This document shows, in pieces, positions 35,181 to 46,891 of a stretch of 64,000 bases of DNA. Positions within the stretch are counted from its first letter, which is position 1. Each line of letters begins with the position of its first letter. The position numbers were made by a program, and so were the translations under genes. Below the pieces are notes generated by a model. It was not told the DNA's origin. It did no database searches and saw nothing but the letters and a program-made list of their open reading frames with translations. Source of the DNA: Muraenolepis orangiensis. Its lineage: Eukaryota > Chordata > Actinopteri > Gadiformes > Muraenolepididae. The DNA is taken from assembly GCA_027704905.1 (NCBI GenBank), contig CM051015.1, forward strand, positions 16,120,521 through 16,184,520, written 5' to 3'.

Positions 35181-37332
35181 ACTCGACATACTATAGAAGC
35201 CCTTTGAGAAGCTTCCACATGCTCTTAACAGGCTTCAGCTAATTGAATGTATAGAGTTCACTGAAAAAATCAAAGAGGATTCAAATATTAACTTGAATAA
35301 TTAAATCTTGTAAAATATTTAATTTCCTCAGCAATATGCATTATATATATATAAATGTTACTCCAATATAGTTATACAATAAAAAAATACACGTTGATGT
35401 TGATGTGACACCGTGATGACCAACAATGATGGAGTATATATATGAGGTAATTACCAAAAATGCCAGAAATGTAGCTACAGCTATCTGTATGTCTGTCTGT
35501 TATCTATGTCTGTCTGTTATCTTATTAATTATTGTATGTTATAGTTATTAATCTACTGATTAATAACTGACATCTACCGAATTTGTAACTGAGAGGTTTG
35601 TGGATGGACACTTACAGCTAATTACAATCAGTTGAAGTTTTGTTGGCCATCACTCTCCAGTAGCTGGTCTCTACTTTTATGATCTTATGATCTAAACATC
35701 AAAATCGATATAAGATTAAGCACCCTCTATCAATGGCAACACTTTCACCCTACCTATGTACCCCTCTATGTACCCACACATATGGGTCGTTCAGAGTACA
35801 GAGTTTATTAAAAACTAGTTTGACTTCATCAAACAGTCGAAGCAAATTTTAAGAAAACTTTTGGAAGTTCCCAACAAATGGCAAATTAGTTGTGTTGTCA
35901 TCCACTATTTGGAGAAAACAAACTATGTCAGCGATAATAAATATTGGGTGGTGACATAATGCTTGAGAAGAAGGTGTCAGCTCAAGTCACGTGAGTTCAA
36001 AGTTCTCTACGTCAGAATTTATTCTTTATTTTTGCTCCCTCTTTTAGCTATACTTTACGCCAGTTCATTAATGTTATTTTGTACCAAGAAATTACATATT
36101 TCATGATGTGGAAAGTTAATTTCAAATTAGGCGAACCCTGGCAGGAACATTTCATGGAGATTGAGGTTGAAATAAAAACGTTTTTTAAATGTAGCTCCAT
36201 TAATTCCCATAGAAAGTTTTCAGTTTTAAAGGTCCAGACGAGACGCATTTAGTGGGCGTGACTTAGCCTCTCAATACAGGAGTGGTCTGTGGTGAAAGAG
36301 AAAGGCTGGAGCTTGAATACCAAGGAGCTCTGGGAGAGGAAGGATCGGACTGGAGGAAGTGTCACTGGAATAGTGCTCAGGCAGAGGATCCCTGGAAACA
36401 GGCAGCTAAGGAGAAGCAGAAGTTGGTTTGGCAGAGGTGGTACAATTTTCTGAATCAGCGGTTTAGGGTGTTTGAGGCTTTATGCCCACGGTCTATATTT
36501 GGGCCATTATACACTGGTAGCTTCAGCATTGTCATTCAACCAACTCTTTTTTGAGATTGTGAATCAGTTGTCAGATAATAAATCTTTCGTTCTTTACAAA
36601 TATTGTAAATTATTCCCAGAAACATCATGCCTGATGATTCAAATAGATGATTTATTTTCATTTGTAAGTATGAGTTGTGAGTTTGTGTCTGTTGTGTTTT
36701 GTAATGTAGTTGTTGATTAGACAAAATGGTTTGAGGAAGGAAATATAATTATTACAGAATGCACCACTTCAATTGGGTAATACAATTATTTCCTATTTAT
36801 TGGTTTGAATGTTTATTTCTATATTTAATTGTCTACTTTGTACAACTGATTGCGAACGGTTGATGAATTGCGATACCAAATGAAATGACATTTTCTAATT
36901 AATGATAAGGTGCTAATGCCTATTCAAAGCATGGAGTAACTAATTCCGGTTCCGACAACCAAACTCAGCAATGACTAGTCGATATGTTAATTGTAATCTA
37001 ATGCATATTGTTAATTGATATTCAATGTTGAGGTTTGTTTGAGTTTTGATGTCTACCTTAATATTGACATCCTTGTTACTTTACAGATAGTCAAATTTTA
37101 TAATTTGCCAAACAACAAGCAATTTCATTTCCATAAACAATCAAATGATATTGCAATATACACATTGAATTGTATATACGTTTGTACACCATAAGATGGA
37201 ATATTCTCTCCAATATTGCTATTTGAATGTGTATTTTAATCTAAATAGCCAATTCTGGAATATTCTGTGTTCTTTAGGATGTCATGTTAAAATTACCAGG
37301 AAGAAATGCAGCAAATTTCAGTTAGATCATGT
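35181..37332. other. Non-coding spacer between array copies 1 and 2
   Basis: 2.1 kb without a supported gene. A frame at 36282-36554 is open but has no recognised domain. The last 130 bp before 37333 resemble the 3' flank of the other TDMC-class genes ('attctgtgttct', 'cagttagatcatg'). Confidence 0.45.
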
Positions 37333-37348
37333 TTTATTGATGATGAAA

Positions 37349-38144
37349 TTAACACATGTCAGTGATACGTCTCATGCTCATGAACCTCTGGCAGCTCATC
37401 ATCTCCTTGAAGCTCTTGTACTCTCCAGGTCTCATGTACATCATCCTGCCTCTGTAGTGGGCCTGCTCGTACATCAGCCAGTGGCCGTCCATCACGTTGC
37501 AGGAGTGGCAGTCGGACATGCGGTAATAATCCTGGACATTGTGGCAGTCGTCCATCAGATCATAGGACTGACCACCGAAGTTCTCCTTCTCATAGATCTT
37601 CATCCTGAACTGACCTTTGTGCTGTAATGCAAGAGATTTAGAGAAAAACAGTTAGTCAAAACCACAGCATAGTCCATGAAACAGTTGAACTGTTAGTGAG
37701 AGTACGTTGAATTGGGTGAGAGTAACAGTTGATCTTGGTGAGAGTAACAGTTGAACTATGGGTGAGTTCTCTTACATAGGGGATCATTCTGCAGGACCTG
37801 ATGTTGTCAAACATTCCCATGCTCATCATGCGCTGCATGTCGTTGTACTCTCCCCTCCTCATGAAGAACTGCTGGCCCATGTAGTTGTTCTTCTCATAGA
37901 CCATGAAGCAGCCACTCTCCACCCTGCAGGACTGGCACCTGCTCAGGTAGGAGGACATGTCGGTGCAGTCGCTCATGCACTCATAGGAGCGGCCCTGGAA
38001 GTTCCTCTCCTCGTAGAAGGTGATCTGAAACAAAACATTTGTTAACCAAACCACAATGCTTGAATATATTACCATGATTTGAATTGAATGTATTATCAAT
38101 AATTTAAAAATGTAATGTTAATTGTCTTTTTTTACCTTGCCCAT
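37349..38144 (-). CDS. crygm2: Gamma-M crystallin, array copy 2 (TDMC class)
   Basis: Exons: 38144-38136 (MGK, donor GTAAAA), 38024-37776 (83 codons), 37621-37349 (90 codons plus TGA); 176 aa. It is the most divergent of the array: EERNFQGR, VYEKNNYM, ENFGGQSYDLMDDCHNVQDY and a shorter last key with EMMSCQRFMSMRRITDMC. One methionine is missing at MSMGMFDN relative to copies 1, 3 and 4. Introns are 111 and 154 nt. AATAAA on the minus strand at 37338-37333. All Greek-key glycines and the GHWLMYE core are kept, so nothing suggests it is broken. Confidence 0.96.
37683..37766 (-). repeat. Intron 2 minisatellite, about 4 units (array copy 2)
   Basis: 22-bp units of the type gttgaattgggtgagagtaa, the last ending 'actatgggtgag' next to the donor. 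Confidence 0.85.
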
Positions 38145-38206
38145 GTTGATGGTTGTGTGGGTTTCTCTGTTGGTTAACTGATACCATACCTGTTTCAGGC
38201 CCACAC

Positions 38207-38273
38207 TTTTATACATGAACAGAGCCAAAGATAGCATAACGCCCCCTATTGTTCAAACTACTGACCCAGCAAC
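38207..38273 (-). promoter_or_regulatory. TATA, SOX-like and near-consensus MARE of array copy 2
   Basis: Minus-strand sequence TTGCTGGGTCAGTAG (38273-38259) is two changes from the T-MARE TGCTGAGTCAGCA. It is followed by GAACAATA (38254-38247) and TATAAAA (38213-38207), 69 bp before the ATG. The MARE-to-SOX spacing is the same as in copy 1. Confidence 0.75.
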
Positions 38274-38279
38274 ATACTA

Positions 38280-40070
38280 TAGAAATCCATACACAGGCTT
38301 ACTCAGGCTGTAACAGGGTGTAACTCTCCAAATTTAGCTACTGGTTAGCAAGGCTGTCTATTAAAGAGGATTTAGCTCTTATATTGGATTGTACAATTAT
38401 TTAGATTTATTGAAAAAGCCTTTGATCTTTGATGTGTATTTTAACACTTCAAATCTGCATTATTGATGAAATCAATAATAATACAAATAAAAATCTGTTG
38501 GTTTCGCTATAGCTCTAATGACTTCAAGACTGGTGCAGTCTGACATTTTCATTCACAGTTTTTCATCAGATACTTAAATTGTGTTTGTCCGGACTGATAT
38601 AAAAAATAGAAAAATTATATTCACATGTCTTTGCTTGGCTCAAGATTTGGCCCATTTCGCCTTCTGTGATCGATCCCAACATTAATCCCCAAAGAGTAAT
38701 CAATAACCACAAATTGCAATATAGTTGCAAAACACTACACTTTTGACATAACGTGACCACCCATCTTCCTCACTCATAGTAGTCGTTCTGTTTCTTAAAA
38801 AAAAATGAAGGCTACCAATGTGAAAGTCTCCCAAAATAAACAACTTCAAACCCATAAAAAAGTATAATGAATTTTGATTGACAGCCCGACTAAAAAGCCT
38901 ACCCTCCTCAAACAAATATTCATGCAGCAAAGTGAATGAATAATACACACAACTGTACTAGCCACCACACCCAAATGCACAAATACTATATTCACAGGGG
39001 TTTATGTGGTCTCATGTCATGACATTCTTTTTGCTAAGGTGAATTTATAAACTTATAGCAAAAATGTATTCCCAGAATACATTTTGGGAAGAGATGCAAT
39101 GATTGGTCAGAAATTAGCCAGGAATGGTCTAAAATCGATATTGGCTCATGCAGAGGTAGGCGCAGTCAACTGGAAACAGATATTTTCACAGAGCATTTCA
39201 CTCAACAATGGCTGACGGATGGCTAGCCAAACAAATTACACTCAAAGAATAGCTCTTTGATCTTTGATCTTCCCTACAAGCACCATTAATACAACAGAGA
39301 CTATTTGATTGAATATTTTGCATTTAGAATCACATTCCACTTTATTTTCTGTGTGTAACTACTAGGAAGGTTGGCTTGGCAATCAGCTTTCAATCCTTTG
39401 GTTGGCAGTTTAGAACCCCTCTTCGTAGTGGTGTGGTGTCAGGTTTATGAAAGTGAGCGTAACAGAGATTACATGGGTCATCTTTGCTAAACCTCACTCT
39501 GCAACCCTGAATAAGGCTATAATTTCATTATCACTTAGCCTGAAGGCCAAGACATGCTCGGGCGAGCACAACATAAACACCATAACCATTCTGATTTCTT
39601 AATTGACGCACAGGGCTGGATGCGCCACTGCTTTGTTTCAGGCTACGACTAACCTAGCCTAACATCCATTTTCACACTCGTAAGCACTGAAATCTTTTGA
39701 GAAGTTTGTTACTCGATACTCAAATAGTATACAAACAATAGACGGTGTGTTCATTGTGTATTGGGTGGAAATTGGGTGATTTTTAATTGGCGATCTATTC
39801 TGCAAAGATGTTGCGCACATTGGTTGTTAGGTTAGTTGTTATAGCCCGCTCTAGTGTACATTTGGTAATGCCCGGACGTATAAAATGTTCCATTGCGTGT
39901 GTGTGATGGATTTGACAAACAACGCGGGGCATGTTGGGGCCCTAATGGCTGTAATCGCCATCCAATTCTCCCATTCAACATTTCAAACTCCAGAATATTT
40001 AACCTGCATGTTCTATGTTCAGGAGGTGATTCTCTTCAAATAATCAGCAAAAAATCCAGTACATTTAGAT
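38280..40070. other. Non-coding spacer between array copies 2 and 3
   Basis: 1.8 kb of AT-rich sequence with no recognised gene or complete element. Confidence 0.45.
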
Positions 40071-40091
40071 CATGTTTTATTGATGATAAAA

Positions 40092-40971
40092 TCAACACAT
40101 GTCAGTGACACGCCTCATGCTCATGAACCTCATGCCACTCATGCCCATATCCTTGAAGCTCCTGTACTCTCCAGGCCTCATGTACATCATCCTGCCCTTG
40201 TAGTGGGCCTGCTCGTACATCAGCCAGTGGCCGTCCATCACGTTGCAGGACTGGCAGTCAGACATGCGGTAACGATCCTGGATGTTGTCACAGTCGTCCA
40301 TCATCTCATTGGACTGACCACCGTAGTTCTCCCTCTCGTAGATCTTCATCCTGAACTGGCCTCTGTGCTGTAATGGAGAGATTCAGATATACAATGTCAG
40401 CAGACTCATAACCACAAAACAATCAGTGTACTAGTTGGACTGGGTGAGAAAAACAGCTAAACTGGGTGAGAGTAAGTGTTGAACTGGGTGAGAGTAACAG
40501 TTTAACTGTTGGTGTGTTCTCTTACATAGGGGATCATTCTGCAGGACCTGATGTTGTCAAACATCATTCCCATGCTCATCATGCCCTGCATGTCGTTGTA
40601 CTCTCCCCTCCTCATGAAGAACTGCTGGCCCATGTAGTTGTTCCTCTCATAGACCATGAAGCAGCCACTCTCCACCCTGCAGGACTGGCACCTGCTCAGG
40701 TAGGAGGACATGTCAGAGCAGTCACTCATGCACTCATAGGAGCGGCCCTGGAAGTTCTTCTCCTCGTAGAAGGTGATCTGAAAGAGTACAAAAATAACAC
40801 ATATAACTTATGATAGAAAGGGGAAAAATGGAAACGTGTTTGCCATTTCCTACATTATAGAATATTTGTTATTATCATTCTGCCACCCATTGTGTATGGA
40901 CAATTCAGTGAAGCAAAATTGTATCCCATGTATTTAAATAAGTTACAAATGAAACATACTTTGCCCATCAT
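40092..40971 (-). CDS. crygm2: Gamma-M crystallin, array copy 3 (TDMC class)
   Basis: Exons: 40971-40960 (ATGATGGGCAAA, so MMGK or MGK), 40777-40526 (84 codons), 40367-40092 (91 codons plus TGA); 178 or 179 aa. The second ATG has a G at +4 and matches the MGK start of copies 1 and 2; the first is also in a fair context. N-domain SDCSDMS. The third Greek key reads GGQSNEMMDDC, where other copies have QSYEMM, replacing a conserved aromatic with asparagine. Introns are 182 and 158 nt. AATAAA at 40081-40076 (minus). Very close to copy 4 in exons, introns and promoter. Confidence 0.96.
40433..40516 (-). repeat. Intron 2 minisatellite, about 4 units (array copy 3)
   Basis: Four 22-bp units, of which 'gttgaactgggtgagagtaa' is the clearest. 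Confidence 0.85.
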
Positions 40972-41039
40972 GTTCCTGTCAGTGGTGGTCATATTGCTGT
41001 TACTAGTGAACTGCCTTTCCACCTGTTTAACCGAGGTCC

Positions 41040-41102
41040 TTTTATATGATGTCAAACCTAAACAATCAGAGGCCCTGCCTGTGAGAACTCCTGACTCAGC
41101 TT
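41040..41102 (-). promoter_or_regulatory. TATA, SOX-like and intact MARE-like site of array copy 3
   Basis: Minus-strand order: AGCTGAGTCAGGA (41101-41089), one or two changes from T-MARE; ATTGTT (41066-41061), a SOX core; TATAAAA (41046-41040), 69 bp before the first ATG. The 110-bp block is nearly identical upstream of copies 4, 5 and 6. Confidence 0.78.
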
Positions 41103-41129
41103 CACAATCCTTTTGATGCTGAAGGGATC

Positions 41130-41652
41130 CCCCTGCACGTTTCTGGCATCTCTGCTCCCATTCTCTTTAGAATCTGTTTCACTGACCACCAAACATTATT
41201 CCTATATATATTTAAAAAAAATATATATATATATATATCACCACTGTAGGCTAGAAGTCTAATACAGTGGCCCCGTCAATCCCCACCTGACTCCTTAATT
41301 GTGTTAATTATTTTAGCTGTCTTTCATTCCCACTTCCCTCAATTGAATTGGCCTTCATAGTCACTCATTACAGTTTTGTTAATATCAGACCCTATCAGTC
41401 TGATATTATAGTTTTGCTTTAAGAATTCATGTACATCCATTGTTTCTCTGAAGATGCTTAGTAAATGCTGCCAGTGTATCTTCGCATGATTATGCTCCAT
41501 TAAACCAAACACATTGCTGTCAAGAAGCGTTTTTCAAGGAATTATTTTGCAATGTAGTTTCATTTATTTTGGGGGTACTCACCTAAAAACAAAAAAATCC
41601 AATATATACTATACATTTGAGAATCCCTGTTTTAAATATGTTAAATAGGCTT
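41130..41652. repeat. Array spacer block (copy-3 version)
   Basis: Includes 'caccactgtaggctagaag' near 41238 and 'ccaatatatactatacattt' near 41599. Both phrases recur in the spacers beyond genes 46892, 50276 and 60943. This is the upstream part of the duplicated unit and it ends at the insertion of a Gypsy element. Confidence 0.85.
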
Positions 41653-42164
41653 GTGGAGTGTGTGTGGTTGGTGGCTTGTTTAAGCAGCCTGAGTTAGACT
41701 GATTACTCTATGGCTGGTGAGGCTGCAAACCTGTGGGTCATTGTTAATCAAGCCCCACAGGTTAAAACAGCCTCCACCACACACACTCGATAAGAGCTCT
41801 AGCATGTACTATCTGCTCTGTGTCCTTGTCTTCGGGAGGAGCCCTTAAGTAGCCATTTTTGTCACAGTCTGCATTCCAGTCTCCTTGCTCCAACTACACA
41901 CTATATACATACTATATAATAGCCATTCCCCCCTCGTTAGTTTTGGCCCACAGCTGCGGTGGTCTATTATTTAAGCATACCCCTGTTCATTCAGTTATTG
42001 CCAGATTGTACTAGACTAATGACAGACTCTCCAGCGATTTCTCCCGGACTGACTTCTAGTTGCTGACCCTGTCTGTCTTGGACCTGCCCATCTCGCCCGT
42101 TTCTCGACTCTGCCTGCTTCAGACCGGTCTCGTCTTTTTCCCGATCCCACCTGCCCTTGACCTG

Positions 42165-44690
42165 CCAGTTCCGGCAAGGCTGGTCACTTTGTCTCCCGAT
42201 GTCCAGTTAAAGGCATGGCTCACCTATTATTGAGGAATGTACGGGTGAGCCAAACCTCAAGACCTTTCCCTAACCAAAGACCCATGTGCCACTTCCGACT
42301 GCTGTTGGCTGATGGTTCTCATGCCATCGCAGCGTTCATCGACTCTGGCACTGACATCAACATCATCGACGAGAACCTTGCCTTGCAGTTGGGCATCGGC
42401 TCGTTTTCCCTATCGTGCCCTCTCCTGCAAACGCAATGGGTGGTCATCTTCTGGGGACGGTCTCTCCAGCAGAGAGACATACTGCAGTCTCCTCAGCTTC
42501 CCCTGATCTTATGCTACCCCTGGGTCTACCGCCACGACCCCAACATCGACCGGGTGACAGGAGCCATTGAAGGGTTGAGCTCATCCTGTATCCAGATCTG
42601 TTTGAAACAAGCCACGGCACCCCAGCGCTCAGTCAGTTTCAGCCCTGCCCCGGACCTGGCCGGAGTACCAACGGAATACCACAACTTTTAAGAGGTGTTT
42701 AGCAATACCAAGGCTGCATCCCTGCCTCCGCACTGCCCTTACGACTGCGCCATTGACCTGCCTGGTACGTCTTCTCCCAAGGGCCGCCTGTATTCCCTGG
42801 CCGCACCAGAAAGAGAGGCCATGGAGTCATATATCAATGACTCCCTAGTGGCCAGGATCATCCGTTCCTTGTCTTCACCTTCTGGAGCGGGGGTTTTCTT
42901 TGTTGAGAAGAAGAACAAGTCACTGAGGCCCTGCATCAACCACAGGGGTCTTAATGACATCCCGTTAAAGAACCAGTACCCACTTCCTCTGATCTCCTCC
43001 GCCTTTGAGTTGCTTCAAGGAGCAACTTTTTATACGAAAATTAGACCTACGCAACGCCTACCATTTGGTCCAGATCCGGGAGGGGGACGAGTGGAAGATA
43101 GCCTCCTCGGGGAATGCCTTTTGGCCTTCCCAACACCCCAGCAGTGTTGACTAATGAAGTTCTTCGGGACATGTTAAATAAGCATGTGTTCATGTACCTG
43201 GACGACATCCTGATATCCTCCTGAACCAGGAAGGAGCATGTGCACCATGTCCAGGCAGTCCTCCAGTGTCTCCTCAAAAAACTCCCTTTTCATAAAGACC
43301 GAGAAGTGCGAATTCCATACCTCCCCTGTCTTTTTCCTGGGGTATATTGTGGGACAGGGATGTACCCAACCAAGGTTTCAGAGGTTAGTTTCTGGCCTTT
43401 TCCTAAGACTTGCAAGCAGCTACAACGTATGCTGGGGTTCTGCAATTTTACCAGAGGTTTATTTGGGCTACAGCACGTGGCTGTTTTGCTCACAGCCCTT
43501 ATCTCATCCAAGGTTTTATTCCGGTTGGCACCCTTGGCTGAGGAAGCTTTCCAGAGACTCAAGGCCCGGTTTACCTCTGCTCTCACCCCCAAGTACCGGA
43601 ACCTGAGAGACCATTTGTCGTGGAGGCGGACGCCTCTGACGTGGGGGTAGGAGCCATCTTGTCACAGCGGTCTGCCGATTACCAGAAGCTCCATCATTGT
43701 GCCTTCTTTTCTATGCGACTTATCTCGGCAGAGAGGAACTACAATATTGGGAACCGGGACCTGCTAGTGGTGAAGTTGGCCTTGGAAGAGTGGCGCCACT
43801 GGCTTGAAGGGACCAAGTTACCCTTCTTGGTATGGACTGACATCCAGTCCGCCAGAAGGCTGAACTCCCGACAAGCCAGATGGTCCCTCTTCTTCATGAG
43901 GTTCAACTTTTCCCTCTCCTCCCAGCCTGGCTGGCTTGTAACATCAAGGCTGACACCCTATCATGCCAGTTTGGGGAAGAGGGGATTCCACCAAGGGTCT
44001 TGTGCCAGATCTGACATTTGGGCCCACAACTCACGACTCTCCTGCCACCCCGGGATCCGATGCACCAAGGGTGTCCTGCAGCAGAGGTTATGGTGGGCCA
44101 CCCTGGAGGAGGACACTTGGGAGTTTGTCAATGCCTGTCCAGTTTTAAACCAGAACAAGCCCTCTCATCAGGCTCCTGCTGGCCTCCTGCAACCTCTGCC
44201 TGTGCCACATCATCCCAGGTCCCACATATCCCTGGACTTCATTACTGGTCACACCACCACCCTGATGGTGGTGGACCAGTACAGCAAGATGGCTCACTTT
44301 GTACCCCTGCCCAAACTGGCCAAGAAAAAGGCAAAACTGTTCCTGAATCACATCTTCCGGTTACATGGTCTTGCCACGGTTGTGGTCTTCGACCAGGGGC
44401 CCCAATTTACATCTGTGTTTTGGAGGGAGTTCTGCCTACTTATTGGGGCCACCATCAGCCTATCTTCTGGTTTCCACCCTCATTCCTAGGCCGGACTGAG
44501 TGGAAGAACCAGGAGATGGAGACGGTGCTGCAGTGCACAGTCTCCAAACACCCCTCATCCTGGTCCAAACAGCTGCTTTGGGTGGAATATGCACATAAAA
44601 CCCTGGTCAGTTCTGCCACTGGGTTATCCCCCTTCCAGTGTGCATATGGTTTCCAGAACCCATTATTCCCTGCCCTGGAGATGATCTCCT
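42165..44690 (+). pseudogene. Gypsy gag-pol remnant, multiple frame breaks
   Basis: Order along the plus strand: a zinc-knuckle-like G-x-x-GHF-x(4)-CP (about 42180-42207); aspartic protease with the active-site DSGTD (about 42340); RT start with SSPSGAGVFFVEKKN and later MYLDDILIS (about 43190); RNase H with EADASDVGVGAIL (about 43620); integrase with a zinc-binding HPGIR...C...C region (about 44050) and the catalytic-Asp regions LDFITG (about 44235) and VFDQGPQF (about 44390). Frames change several times and stops interrupt RT (near 43150 and 43220) and integrase (44488), so no functional polyprotein can be made. Confidence 0.88.
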
Positions 44691-44964
44691 AATCGTCTGT
44701 CCAGACCTTCATCCACCGCTGCCGTCAGACCTGGACCCAGGCCATGATCTTTCTCCTCTGGGCAGCCAACCATTACACCACAACCGAGGCTCCCACCTAC
44801 CTGGCGGGCCAGAAGGTATGGCTTTCCACCTGAGGGGGGGGGGGGGAGTGTGTGTGGTTAGTGGCTGGTTTAAGCAGCCTGGCCTGAGTTAGACTGATAA
44901 CTCTATAGCAGGTGAGGCGGCACACCTGCCTTTGCTTATCAAGGCCCACAGGTTCAACCAGCCA

Positions 44965-45530
44965 TGTCACGGTTACGGTGGTTGACAGGGGGCGTGGCCA
45001 AGCCACGTGCGCTGACAGCGCACACACACGCCTGTCAACAATTATCACGGTTACGGTGGTTGACAGGGGGCGTGGCCAAGCCAAGTGCGTTGACGGCGCA
45101 CACACACATCTGTCAACAATTGCCGTGGCTGATTACTAATCACCTCACCTGGGGCTACATATACCGCGGCGTCACTAGGGCACGTTGCTCGTTCGTACTT
45201 CTTGTATTTGCGGATGTACGTTACAAGTTCTCTGCCTATTCGCTACTTCGACCCTCCAGTATCCAGACTCCTCGCCTGTCCCTGATCATCCGCCTGTCTG
45301 CTACCTGTCGGTACTACGCACTTCGACCTCCCGGTATCCAGACTCCTCGCCTGTTCCTGACCATCCGCCTTTCTGCTACCTGTCTGTACTATGCACCTCG
45401 ACCTCCCGGTATCCAGACCTCTTGCCTGTCCATGACCATTCCACGTGCGTTTCGCAAATAAACCACCTGTTCTCCCCTCTCTGGTCTGTTGTCTGCATTT
45501 GGGGTCCAACCCACACACTGCATTGTGACA
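44965..45530 (+). mobile_element. Solo LTR nested in the Gypsy 3' LTR, TSD AGCCA
   Basis: Starts TGTCACGGTTACGG and ends CATTGTGACA, flanked by a perfect 5-bp duplication agcca (44960-44964 and 45531-45535). Same family as 13843-14398. Its first 150 bp contain a tandem duplication of the 'cacggttacggtggttgac' segment (44967 and 45047). Clean flanks make this the younger of the two nested insertions. Confidence 0.92.
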
Positions 45531-45675
45531 AGCCACCTACATACTCTCAAGTAGAGAGCTCTAGCATTTACCAACTGCTCTGTTCACCATGATTCAAAAC
45601 TCTACAATAAACCTGATTCCTCATTCACCCTGTGTCCATTTCTTCAGGAGGAACCCTCAAGAAGCCATTTTAACA

Positions 45676-46020
45676 GCTTTTGTTGCTTATGTTCTGATCC
45701 TTGATTGTTTTTGGCAGCAAGGAGTCTTGGCTGCACTGAGTGAAGGTGAGAGCCGTTGTCGACACACCAAATCGGACAACAACTCATCAGCATTGCTAAC
45801 TTTTTAGCCAGGTTCATGTTAGAAAAAACGAAACTTCCACTGCCATGTCAATAATGACCAATTATTGCAACACTATGCAAACCTTTCTTAATCTAAACTG
45901 ACACTCATCTGGTCCCAAATATCTCACCAAATCTACCCAGAACATCTCCCAGACCACTGATGTCTGAAGGAATTTCAGCCCTTCACATCCACAAACTGTA
46001 ACAGAGTGTAGTGTGGTCGC
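45676..46020. other. Non-coding stretch right of the Gypsy element
   Basis: No supported gene. The frame reaching 45807 is a chance continuation out of the LTR. Confidence 0.4.
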
Positions 46021-46024
46021 CAGT

Positions 46025-46485
46025 TGTGCAGCATCCATACAAGTACTACCAGGTTTAAGGACAGTTTTTATCCACAGGCAGTGCGCCTACTGAACTGCTA
46101 GGAGTGCTGCCACTTTCACTTTCACTTTCATAACATTGTCATTAACATTACACTTACATACTTTGCTGGACTTTTTGGACTCATCACAGTTACTTCACTG
46201 TACTGCACTGTATTCATGATGCTGCTGCACTACTGGCACTTTAAATCATTTTGAAGATTCTTGTAAAAAATCTAAAGAAACATACATTCAACACATGTAC
46301 ATATCATTTAAGTCACTTTGCTCCTATTTTTTGTTTATTTTTATTGTATATATTATTTGTATTGTTATGGTGTTGTTTTAAAGGAGATGTATACTGCGGG
46401 AGGGAATGGGAAGTAAGCATTCCTATGTACTTGTTACAAATGGCCGATAAAATATCTTGTATCTTGTATCTTGTATCTTGTATTG
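46025..46485 (+). mobile_element. LINE 3' UTR with TATCTTG tail
   Basis: Matches the 3' region of the LINE at 57270-59007: 'aagtactaccaggtttaagg', 'tatccacaggcagtgcgcc', 'tactgcgggagggaat', and a terminal run of four to five TATCTTG units (46453-46483). It is 5'-truncated and lacks any RT. Confidence 0.8.
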
Positions 46486-46870
46486 TTATCTTTAACAATC
46501 GTATTGTTTTTCTTGGATAACCCCTGACTGACATCAAAGTTATAATTAAGGACATTGACAGTAAACATATGCTACTCCTAGTGTCTATTCTTCAGCAAGA
46601 GCTGGAGAATAGGAGCAAAACTTAATTAGGCCTGTAAGGCCTAATTAGGCGGTAGGCCTGTAAACTAAAACTAATGATATAGGAGAAAGACTCCTCAGCA
46701 TTGTCTCATCAAATAATCAAAACACGCTATGGTCCACTATTGAGTTCCCCATAGGCCTGTACCCAATTACTTATACCACTACACATTCCAGAATGTTAAG
46801 TATTCCTCTGTATATTCAGGTGTTATGTTTGTTCAAATAACCAGCAAGGAAATGTGCATTTAAGTTAGAT
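46486..46870. other. 3' flank of array copy 4 with small hairpin
   Basis: Contains taattaggcct/aggcctaatta arms (46623-46633 and 46637-46647) around a 3-nt loop, then 3' flanking sequence similar to that of the other TDMC-class genes. Confidence 0.55.
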
Positions 46871-46891
46871 CATATTTAATTGATGATGAAA

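Larger units (their letters stand above)
41653..45675 (+). mobile_element. Ty3/Gypsy retrotransposon with degenerate LTRs
   Basis: The 5' LTR remnant (41653-41866) and 3' LTR (44848-45675) share 'gtgtgtgtggtt(g/a)gtggct', 'aagcagcctg', 'gagctctagcat' and 'aagccatttt'. The 3' LTR is split by a younger solo LTR (44965-45530). Between them lie gag zinc-knuckle, protease, RT, RNase H and integrase remnants in that order, ending in a purine tract (44833-44848) just before the 3' LTR. It replaced the end of the array spacer between genes 40092 and 46892. Confidence 0.85.

Noticed and set aside
36282..36554. 90-codon plus-strand frame with Trp/Lys/Glu-rich sequence
   Set aside because: It looks protein-like at first (WRKCHWNSAQAEDPWKQ) but matches no family I know, with no splice or transposon context. 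Left as non-coding.
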